Below are positions 1-5,761 of a stretch of 26,346 bases of DNA, in pieces; position 1 is the stretch's first letter, and every line of letters starts with the position of its first letter. The position numbers and the translations under genes are program-made. The DNA comes from a virus: positions 1-26,346 of IMG/VR virus record IMGVR_UViG_3300025131_000359. The stretch is one strand, 5' to 3'. Below the pieces are notes generated by a model. It was given only the letters and a program-made list of their open reading frames with translations. It did not search any database and was not told where the DNA came from.

Positions 1-1
1 C

Positions 2-1054
2 TGGCAGCACTTCGGGAAGGTGGTGGACGACATCACCTCTGTCCCTGCTATCAGGAAGAACGTAGAGCACTACGTCTCTAACGTGATTGAAACGGCGCGC
101 AGGCAGTACATGGTTGATGCGGCTAGACGGATCCTTGACCACGAAGAGAGCGGCTCTCCCTTCTCTGAGCTAATCAAGCTGTCGAGCACCATCACAAACC
201 TAGCCTCCTGGGCTCCTGAGGGCCGTTCAGAGCCACGCACAGCCCACGACATCACTAAGGACTACCTAGACGACCTACAGGCCCAGAGGATGGGCTTGAA
301 GACGAACACGCTTATCTCCACTGGTATCCCTGCTCTAGACAGCATCCTCAAAGTCAGACCTGGGCAGATGGTGATTATCGGTGGCAGGCCCAAGATGGGT
401 AAGAGCGCTGTGATGATGACCCTTCTCTCTAATATCGCTAGGTACAACGGGGCTCCTACGCTCTCTATCAGTGCTGAGATGAACGAGATGCAGATTGGAG
501 AGAGGATTGCGATGTCTGAGGCGAACCTAGGAGAGACTGCAGAAGACCTAGAGGGAGTTAGAGGTAAGATCTTGTCTCGCTGGGACGGTCTGCCTGTCTA
601 TTACGACGATAAGCCTAAGAGCTTAGGCGCTGCTCTCATGTCTATCCGCATGCAGAAGAGCAATCTAGACATCTGTGCCGCTGCAGTGGACTACTTACAG
701 CTTCTGAAGCTCCCTAAGGAGAACAGTAGAGAGCGACAAGTGGCTGAAGCTAGCTCTGCCTTCAAGAGACTGTCTATGGAGCTTAATATTCCTATCTTTG
801 TGCTCGCTCAGCTGAACCGTAGCTGCGAGTACAGAGAGAATAAGCGCCCCATGCTCTCAGACCTTCGTGACTCAGGCCAGATTGAGCAAGATGCAGACGC
901 TGTCATCTTCGTTTACCGCCATTCTGTCTACGATGAGGACCATGAGCCCGTCTCTGACCTTGAGATGATCGTAAGAGCCCAGAGAAACGGTCCTACAGGC
1001 ACTGCTCACTGCTCTTGGGAGCCCGGTAACGGCTGGATAACGAGCAGACGATGA
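2..1054 (+). CDS. DnaB-type replicative DNA helicase (5' partial)
   Basis: Hexameric ATP-driven helicase that unwinds DNA at the phage fork. The frame is open to the left edge (from base 2), so the N-terminal primase-interaction domain is mostly outside. A GTG at base 20 could be read as a start, but residues before it continue the frame and no ribosome site is visible, so I treat the gene as cut. Counting from base 20: a helical linker at about 10-45, Walker A GRPKMGKS at 122-129, the catalytic-glutamate motif SAEM near 151-154, Walker B AAVDYLQL at 221-228, LAQLNR near 262-267, the DLRDSGQIEQDAD signature at 281-293, and a likely arginine finger in QRNGPTG at 321-327. These are the ordered motifs of the DnaB C-terminal RecA-like domain. 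It is joined to the next gene by an ATGA overlap. Confidence 0.95.
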   Translation, partial: WQHFGKVVDDITSVPAIRKNVEHYVSNVIETARRQYMVDAARRILDHEESGSPFSELIKLSSTITNLASWAPEGRSEPRTAHDITKDYLDDLQAQRMGLKTNTLISTGIPALDSILKVRPGQMVIIGGRPKMGKSAVMMTLLSNIARYNGAPTLSISAEMNEMQIGERIAMSEANLGETAEDLEGVRGKILSRWDGLPVYYDDKPKSLGAALMSIRMQKSNLDICAAAVDYLQLLKLPKENSRERQVAEASSAFKRLSMELNIPIFVLAQLNRSCEYRENKRPMLSDLRDSGQIEQDADAVIFVYRHSVYDEDHEPVSDLEMIVRAQRNGPTGTAHCSWEPGNGWITSRR

Positions 1055-1452
1055 GTGACACGCTACTCAGGCTGTTTTCTTACGAGTACGGCAAGGACCA
1101 CTGCCGCCTTCACGACCTTCCGCACGAAGACTGGCGCTTATTCGCCGCAAAGACCTACGCATACGCAGTAGAGCGCGGAGCGAAGGACGGACTGCTCATT
1201 GTGGCAAGCTGGTTAGCCATGAGAGCCGCTACTTTAGGCTGGATGGACGACTTCGCACGGTGGGCAGCTAAGGCTCACTCTGTTGGGACTCCAGACAGCG
1301 CCCTCATAGAGTCTCCTCGCTTCAGGGCGGCTTCTGTGAAGCTAGTGCGGGAGGAGCGCCTGTACGCGGCTGCTAGGGTGTTCAGGCGGGAGTACGAGGA
1401 TGCGTTTGGCTACCCTCTGCACCTCATTACTATGGCAATGGAGATGAGATGA
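1051..1452 (+). CDS. Hypothetical protein, 133 aa, in replication module
   Basis: I do not recognise this protein. It is predicted soluble and mostly helical, rich in Ala, Arg and aromatic residues, with no signal peptide, membrane segment or metal-binding cysteine set. It starts at an ATG inside an ATGA overlap with the helicase stop and ends in an ATGA overlap with the resolvase gene. It is therefore almost certainly translationally coupled to both, and a role in replication or recombination is plausible from position only. The coupling makes it a real gene. Confidence 0.8.
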   Translation: MSDTLLRLFSYEYGKDHCRLHDLPHEDWRLFAAKTYAYAVERGAKDGLLIVASWLAMRAATLGWMDDFARWAAKAHSVGTPDSALIESPRFRAASVKLVREERLYAAARVFRREYEDAFGYPLHLITMAMEMR

Positions 1453-1949
1453 GGGTGTTTGTTGGTGCTGACCCTGGCATGACTGGCGGGCTAGCCGCTG
1501 TAGACGCAGGAGGCAAGCTCCTCTCTGTCATCGCTATGCCTAGAGTGAACGGGAGTGCTGGCCCTCAGGACTATCATGCGATTAAGGCATGGTTCGCTGA
1601 GATGAAGGGGCTAGGGAAGGTTGAGGCTGCTCTAGAGAAGATCTCAGTCAGACCCGGTGAGGGGGTCAAGTCCACACTTACCGCAGGCACAAATTGGGGG
1701 TTCCTCAAGGGAATGCTTGTCGCAATCGGGGCTCGCTATGTAGAGCCCACCCCTCAAGCCTGGAAAAAAGCGCTCTCTCTCCCGAAGAGGTCTGGAAAAG
1801 AGAGGAAGCAAGGAAAGGAAGACGCAGTAGTCCTCGCTACTCAGCTCTTCCCTGGCATCGACCTCACACCAGGGCGTAAGAGAGTCCCACATGATGGTAT
1901 GGCTGACGCTGTGCTTATTGCTGAGTACGCTAGAAGGACGCTAGGGTGA
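1449..1949 (+). CDS. RuvC-like Holliday junction resolvase
   Basis: Nuclease of the RNase H fold that cuts four-way junctions; in phages it debranches replicating DNA before packaging. The 166 aa length fits the RuvC family. Acidic active-site positions are visible: D8 in GADPGMTGG, E63 in ALEKIS, and H148/D149 plus D153 in the C-terminal HDGMADA motif. The PTPQAWKKAL segment (about 100-109) followed by a Lys/Arg-rich stretch (113-123) also matches RuvC-like phage resolvases. The ATG start lies in an overlap with the preceding gene. It ends the plus-strand replication block and converges on the minus-strand gene at 1941, sharing 9 bases. Confidence 0.87.
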   Translation: MRVFVGADPGMTGGLAAVDAGGKLLSVIAMPRVNGSAGPQDYHAIKAWFAEMKGLGKVEAALEKISVRPGEGVKSTLTAGTNWGFLKGMLVAIGARYVEPTPQAWKKALSLPKRSGKERKQGKEDAVVLATQLFPGIDLTPGRKRVPHDGMADAVLIAEYARRTLG

Positions 1950-2726
1950 GATCTCAAGCGGCTCAAAGTCTTCTGCGATAGCCACGTAAGGAGCGCCCTG
2001 TCTGAGGTATCTCTCTACTTCAAGAGCCTGCTCAATACCTTGGAGGTTTTCCGCTGCCTGACTCCTAGCTCGCTCTCTCGCCATCTCTGACAGCAGAGCT
2101 TCTACGTCACCCTGAGTTTGGAGGGACTCGTCCCTAAACACAGAGCCCTCTGGCTGGAAGGCCCCCCCAGGCACAAGCCTTGGCTCTGTTTGAGCCGTAG
2201 GGTTCCCTGCTGACCTAGCGTAGGCTCTTCCTGCTGGCCCAGACACAGCCCCAGCAGTGCCCATAGCTAGAGTTAGCGGCACGGCTGGCTTCAGAGCCCC
2301 CCTAGCTGCTGCCCGAAGAGCGCTAGGTCGAGCTACTGTTGAGGGCGTGGGCGCTCCACGAAGAGCGGCAGAGAGCCTCTGCTCAGCGGCAGCTTCCGCA
2401 GCCTGCTGCGCCCCCCTGTCTATAGCTTGCTCTTGAAGGGCACCCTGAATGAGAGGCCCAACAGTCCCCCCCGCTCTCCCTGCTGGGTTAACGAGTCTTA
2501 AGTAGGCTTCGTTAGAGAGCCTTCTTCCTCCGTGCCCCCCATCAGCGAATTCCCGAAGGATGGTCTCAGGGCCTCTCCCCCAGTACATGCCTCCCGCAGC
2601 AGCAGGCCCAGCAAGATCTAGCGGGACACCCACGCCACGGAGAAACGACTCAACAGGCCCTGCCATAGAGCTTCGCTCCTGTGGGGCATAGAGGGGGGTT
2701 CTTGTCTGGACTGACTTGGGCGGCAT
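1941..2726 (-). CDS. Ala/Gly/Arg-rich hypothetical protein, possible virion protein
   Basis: 261 aa with no enzyme motif I can name. It is unusually rich in Ala, Gly, Arg and Pro, with a helical region around residues 90-130 (many AAE/QQAAEA residues), a short moderately hydrophobic stretch near 148-168 (LTLAMGTAGAVSGPAG), and a helical C-terminus with heptad-like ERARSQAAENLQGIEQALEVERYL. This composition is common in phage proteins that travel inside the head, so that role is inferred. The ATG follows the stop of the 458 aa gene by 2 bases, with AAGGA just upstream, so the two are coupled. The gene contains several coding-strand G6-G7 runs (2162-2168, 2297-2302, 2411-2416, 2466-2472, 2535-2540). 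Confidence 0.78.
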   Translation of the reverse strand: MPPKSVQTRTPLYAPQERSSMAGPVESFLRGVGVPLDLAGPAAAGGMYWGRGPETILREFADGGHGGRRLSNEAYLRLVNPAGRAGGTVGPLIQGALQEQAIDRGAQQAAEAAAEQRLSAALRGAPTPSTVARPSALRAAARGALKPAVPLTLAMGTAGAVSGPAGRAYARSAGNPTAQTEPRLVPGGAFQPEGSVFRDESLQTQGDVEALLSEMARERARSQAAENLQGIEQALEVERYLRQGAPYVAIAEDFEPLEISP

Positions 2727-2728
2727 GG

Positions 2729-4105
2729 TTATCGTCCTTGAAGCCCGCGAACAGGGCCTAGGTAGTTGCTGATTTCCTCAATCCTGGCCCCAGGCTGCAA
2801 GGTGCCGGGTCCGTGGAGAGCGTTAACCTCGTCAATGTACTTCTGACGAAGGGCTTCTTTCCTGACGTTCTTAGCCTCAATCTGAGCTAGGAGGTCTTCT
2901 TGACTGAGAGCCTGCTGATACTCTCCAGGGAGGTTGAAGACCCCGGCTGAGCGCGGCTGTCCTGCTGCGTAACCAGCAAGGGCAGAGGCTGCTCCAACGC
3001 CAGCGCCTATCGTTGCGTCAGTGAGGAGGCTTGCCGGGCTGAAGGCGGATTTAAGCATCTTCTTTACCCCCCCAGCACGAAGGAAGGCCCCGGCCTTGTC
3101 GGCAAGAGATGTTTTCGACGGATCAAGGCCCCGGAAAAGAAGCCTCCCCTCTCCTGGGGTAAAGCGCGGGTCATCCCTTATTTGGTCAATCAATAGGTCC
3201 TTATCCCATGATGACAGGAGCCCCTCGGCCTGGCCCGTCGTCGCCAAGCCCTCCCTCGCGGCCCATTGGGGCACCGCACGGGCGAAGCTCTCCGAATCAA
3301 GCCCCCGCGCCTGCAACGCAGCAAGGTCCCCGGCGGTAAGCGCCGATCCTGCCGACTCAACCGCAGTCCCCGGCCCGTAAGCCCACTGTTCGCTGGGCGC
3401 TTGCCATAAACCGGCCCTATCCCACTGGTGGGCCATTCTCGTGCTGGGCCCCGTATCCATGACGTTGCGGGCAACCTGTGCCCTGCCCTGCGGCAGCTCT
3501 CTCGCAGCGGTAGAAAACCCATGCGGCCAGTTGTGACGACCCCAGTCTTCAGCATTCATCATGTTTGGCAGGCCTGCCCCTCCGGTCATTCGGCCCGCCG
3601 GCCTGCGGGGGAAGTCTCTTGGGTCGCGGGGGAAGGTCTCGGGCGGGAGTTCTACGTTCCCGTAACCAAGGGCCGACACGGGCCCCTCAGGGGCGGGTTT
3701 CCAGAGGGGGACCGTGTCCTGCCACACGCTGTCGGTCGGACGTACCATCCCCTCAACCCACCCGCCATGCCTAGCCTCGACCAACTCGTCTGGGCTGATT
3801 CTAAACGGGTAGACCTTGCCCTTGGGCCCGGCGTAGGTAGCCGCAACGTAGGGGTTGTCGGAAGCGAACGCCGCCCCAAGCCTCCCTCTGTCTGCCGCAA
3901 GGGGGTCAGACCATAACTCAGAGCCGCCACGGATAGCCCTGAGAGGCGGACCCCCGATGGAACCTCCCAATGACCCAGCCTGAGCAGCCGCAAGGGCTAG
4001 TTCGTAGGTTGGTAGCTCTTGCTCAGGGTCAATACGAATCTGAGTAGACTCAGCAGGAGACAAGTCTAGGAGGGGGAGGCTTCTGCGAAAACCGGGGGAG
4101 GGCAT
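2729..4105 (-). CDS. 458 aa protein with ADP-ribosyltransferase-like N-terminal segment
   Basis: Probable multidomain protein, possibly packaged in the virion and delivered to the host. Residues about 55-120 look like the mono-ADP-ribosyltransferase segment found in phage and prophage polyvalent proteins: an Arg motif (IRGG, R59), a later F/Y-A-S-D-N motif with NPYVAATYAGPKGKVYPF (84-101), then ISPDELVEARHGGW (103-116) with Glu residues E107 and E110. This would transfer ADP-ribose from NAD to a target; the catalytic Glu assignment is uncertain. The middle (about 120-330) is Pro/Gly/Arg-rich and unrecognised. A Gly/Ala-rich hydrophobic stretch (TIGAGVGAASALAGYAAG) and a charged helical tail follow. 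The middle is markedly GC-richer than neighbouring genes. The ATG is 2 bases after the 83 aa gene. The enzyme call is moderate; the gene itself is solid. Confidence 0.72.
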   Translation of the reverse strand: MPSPGFRRSLPLLDLSPAESTQIRIDPEQELPTYELALAAAQAGSLGGSIGGPPLRAIRGGSELWSDPLAADRGRLGAAFASDNPYVAATYAGPKGKVYPFRISPDELVEARHGGWVEGMVRPTDSVWQDTVPLWKPAPEGPVSALGYGNVELPPETFPRDPRDFPRRPAGRMTGGAGLPNMMNAEDWGRHNWPHGFSTAARELPQGRAQVARNVMDTGPSTRMAHQWDRAGLWQAPSEQWAYGPGTAVESAGSALTAGDLAALQARGLDSESFARAVPQWAAREGLATTGQAEGLLSSWDKDLLIDQIRDDPRFTPGEGRLLFRGLDPSKTSLADKAGAFLRAGGVKKMLKSAFSPASLLTDATIGAGVGAASALAGYAAGQPRSAGVFNLPGEYQQALSQEDLLAQIEAKNVRKEALRQKYIDEVNALHGPGTLQPGARIEEISNYLGPVRGLQGR

Positions 4106-4107
4106 TC

Positions 4108-4359
4108 TTAGTAAGCGCCCTTAAGCGCCTCTTCCATAGGACCAATGACTCCCTTGCGCCTCTTACCCTTAGGCTTCTCTTTCTTCTGAGCCTTCATCGC
4201 CTTACGGCGCATAGGCTTACGAGGGTGCTTAGGCATAGGAGGACCGCCAATGTTCACGACGATCTTAACTCCAGGCATCTGAGGCTCATCATGGTGCTCC
4301 TCAGCCTCCTTGATCGCCTTCTCTACGTCCTCAACGAGATGCTTCTTAGGGATTTTCAT
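4108..4359 (-). CDS. Small basic protein, 83 aa, histone-like C-terminus
   Basis: Unrecognised family. An acidic helical N-terminus (about 8-25, VEDVEKAIKEAEEHHDE) is followed by a short beta-like GVKIVVNIGG (30-39) and a strongly basic tail with Lys/Arg clusters (about 44-69, RKPMRRKAMKAQKKEKPKGK and on). The tail suggests nucleic-acid binding, or folding only on a partner. The ATG is preceded by GAAGGAAGAAATACTA, a good ribosome site. It is the second gene of the minus-strand cassette, followed after 2 bases by the ART-like gene. Confidence 0.75.
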   Translation of the reverse strand: MKIPKKHLVEDVEKAIKEAEEHHDEPQMPGVKIVVNIGGPPMPKHPRKPMRRKAMKAQKKEKPKGKRRKGVIGPMEEALKGAY

Positions 4360-4402
4360 TAGTATTTCTTCCTTCTAGATTGGGATGCCTTGATAGATAT
4401 CA
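4360..4402 (-). promoter_or_regulatory. Leader of 83 aa gene with CAAGGCATCCCA element
   Basis: The 43 bases between the two small basic genes hold, on the minus strand, TATCAAGGCATCCCAATCT followed by the ribosome site GAAGGAAG. A close copy (ACAAGGCACCCAGAT) sits at the same place before the 43 aa gene. It could be an operator or translational control site, or a remnant of gene duplication. No convincing promoter boxes are seen here. Confidence 0.35.
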
Positions 4403-4534
4403 TTAGTACTTACCTTTAGCCCCACCGGGCTTAAGCTTCTTGCGAGCAGTGTTCATGCGCTTAACGCTCTGCCGCTTAGGGGAGCACTTAGCTGCCCCAG
4501 CCTTCTTCTTCGGTGACCTCTTCTTAGCTGCCAT
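4403..4534 (-). CDS. Very small Lys/Arg-rich protein, 43 aa (protamine-like)
   Basis: A short frame reads MAAKKRSPKKKAGAAKCSPK and continues to a GGAKGKY end. Over a third of residues are Lys or Arg, with SPK/SPKK motifs like those of histone H1 tails, which bind the DNA minor groove. No hydrophobic core is possible, so it is probably disordered until bound to DNA or RNA. The start ATG has AGGG about 9 bases upstream. It is the first gene of the minus-strand cassette and its leader shares a CAAGGCA-CCC element with the leader of the 83 aa gene. A chance open frame is possible at this length, but the biased composition and position argue against it. Confidence 0.62.
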   Translation of the reverse strand: MAAKKRSPKKKAGAAKCSPKRQSVKRMNTARKKLKPGGAKGKY

Positions 4535-4538
4535 TTTC

Positions 4539-4567
4539 TTGCCCTATCTGGGTGCCTTGTTTATTGT
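4539..4567 (+). promoter_or_regulatory. Candidate sigma70-like promoter for packaging genes
   Basis: In the 57-base divergent gap between the 43 aa gene (minus) and the 4592 gene (plus) there is TTGCCC (4539-4544), a 17-base spacer and TATTGT (4562-4567), each matching the sigma70 consensus at four of six positions. A start at about 4574 would leave a short leader with GGAGAAG before the ATG at 4592. The match is modest; the divergent arrangement means some promoter must serve each side. Confidence 0.35.
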
Positions 4568-4591
4568 GTCGGCACACCTACTGGAGAAGTA

Positions 4592-4930
4592 ATGTTTAAT
4601 CCTAGCGAACTTACAGTGAAACAAGCTAGAGCCCGTCTCTGTGAACTTGATATTGCTGGCCTTGAGGAACTTCTTCAAGCAGAGATTGATGGTAAGCACC
4701 GAAGCTCCCTCATGGCAGACATCGGTAGAAACATCGACATGATTAAGACGGCTGAAGAGTCTGAGGCTGCTGAAGAAGAGGTTGTAGAGGCTGTAGAGGT
4801 GGTTGAGGCTAAGCCTGAGCCTAAGGCTGAGCCTGTCTGCATCATCTCAGAGACTGAGTGGTTCAGGTTCCCCCGTGGTGTGCGAAAGGGCTGGGAACGA
4901 CTCGATGACGGGACGTTCAAGAAAAGGTGA
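4592..4930 (+). CDS. Hypothetical protein, 112 aa, helical head plus acidic linker
   Basis: The N-terminal 50 residues (ELTVKQARARLCELDIAGLE and on) form two or three short helices, resembling the small LEM/Rho-N-like helical domains found in many phage head-region proteins. A low-complexity Glu/Val/Ala linker (about 54-80) follows, then EWFRFPRGVRKGWERLDDGTF, an aromatic and basic tail. The function is unknown. The start ATG has GGAGAAG 6 bases upstream. It begins the plus-strand packaging operon and overlaps the next gene by GTGA. Confidence 0.72.
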   Translation: MFNPSELTVKQARARLCELDIAGLEELLQAEIDGKHRSSLMADIGRNIDMIKTAEESEAAEEEVVEAVEVVEAKPEPKAEPVCIISETEWFRFPRGVRKGWERLDDGTFKKR

Positions 4931-5304
4931 GCAAGCGTTGCACCAAGTGTGATGAGTCTCTCCCTCTTTCTTCTTTCCACCGAGACTCAAGGTCTAAGGA
5001 CGGTAGGCGGGCTAGCTGTGCCCCTTGTGTGGCTAAGTCGAGCAGAGCTAGGTCTGAAGCTGAGCCTGTTTGGGACCCTAGCGTCACCCACAAAACATGC
5101 ACTAAGTGCAACCTCATCCTCCATATTGATGACTTCGGGGTAGCCCGCAGAATGATGGATGGCAGGAACTCTCGTTGTAGAGTGTGCTGCTCAGAGGCCA
5201 CTGCTGAGTGGCAGAGGTCAGACGTGGGTCGAGTGAAGCACGCTGAAGCGGTTAGGCGCTATAGAGAGCGCAAGAAGTGGGGAGATAGTGGCGGGAGTCC
5301 CTGA
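4927..5304 (+). CDS. Tandem CxxC zinc-finger protein, 125 aa
   Basis: Two copies of one metal-binding unit: C5-x2-C8 with C31-x2-C34, and C58-x2-C61 with C84-x2-C87. Both share the pattern CTKC, an aromatic F, then DGR before the second CxxC. This treble-clef-like unit matches the zinc-binding part of recombination endonuclease VII-type and related phage proteins. No HNH catalytic residues follow; the C-terminus is a basic helix (GRVKHAEAVRRYRERKK) suited to nucleic acid. A DNA-binding or packaging-accessory role is inferred from its place directly upstream of the terminase genes. It starts at GTG, overlapping the previous stop by 4 bases, and runs 17 bases into the next gene. Confidence 0.78.
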   Translation: MSKRCTKCDESLPLSSFHRDSRSKDGRRASCAPCVAKSSRARSEAEPVWDPSVTHKTCTKCNLILHIDDFGVARRMMDGRNSRCRVCCSEATAEWQRSDVGRVKHAEAVRRYRERKKWGDSGGSP

Positions 5305-5761
5305 GTTTGCTGATGACTATGAGCGGTATGACTGGGAGATCTACCAACGCTATCGGTGCATGGACAAGAGAGACAGGTGGCCCTCAGCAGACGGCATCTT
5401 CGTGCTCGGCCCTCCCCTCCCTCCTGACGCTCTAGTATTCACTCACGACAAAGCTACAGAAGCGTTCAAGCTAGCTACAGCTAAGGGCTACTTAGCCATG
5501 ATCCCCTGCTCTACTGAGCTTGGGATTAGTAAGATTGTAATGAGACGAATCTTCGACAGGATGAACGGGCTAGACATAGCCTTTGTCGTGTACGAAGGAA
5601 CGAAGGCGGGGAGCAGGTACCACTGCCGAATGGTTCACAAGAAGAGCATCGCGTACATGAAAAAGACGCTTCCGCTCTGGATAAGGGAGTCTAGACGTGG
5701 CGGTCAAAAAACGAACCCAGAGAACGTCCGACGAATTAGGAGAGGCGGAACTTCTTCTTGA
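5288..5761 (+). CDS. Probable small terminase subunit / DNA-binding protein
   Basis: 157 aa directly upstream of, and overlapping, the large terminase, the usual place for the small subunit that recognises phage DNA. About residues 77-92 (TELGISKIVMRRIFDR) look like a helix-turn-helix, and the C-terminus is strongly basic (ESRRGGQKTNPENVRRIRRG). No clear small-terminase sequence signature is visible, so the assignment rests on position and the DNA-binding look. The start is GTG at 5288, preceded by GGGGAGATA. The last 65 bases also encode the start of the large terminase in another frame. Confidence 0.6.
   Translation: MAGVPEFADDYERYDWEIYQRYRCMDKRDRWPSADGIFVLGPPLPPDALVFTHDKATEAFKLATAKGYLAMIPCSTELGISKIVMRRIFDRMNGLDIAFVVYEGTKAGSRYHCRMVHKKSIAYMKKTLPLWIRESRRGGQKTNPENVRRIRRGGTSS
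5683..5689 (+). promoter_or_regulatory. Ribosome binding site that fixes the large terminase start
   Basis: AAGGGAG lies 7 bases before GTG 5697. There is no other in-frame ATG, GTG or TTG until well into the conserved N-terminus (first Met is residue 60), so this site supports the GTG start inside the upstream gene. Confidence 0.7.

Noticed and set aside
1947-1956. Perfect palindrome TGAGATCTCA at the RuvC-like stop
   Set aside because: It has no loop, so it cannot form a terminator hairpin, and a 10-base palindrome is expected by chance in a window of this size.
3428-3916. Open frame of 162 aa on the plus strand inside the ART-like gene
   Set aside because: It is the antisense shadow of a GC-rich coding stretch; no ribosome site, odd composition and no fit with the cassette direction.
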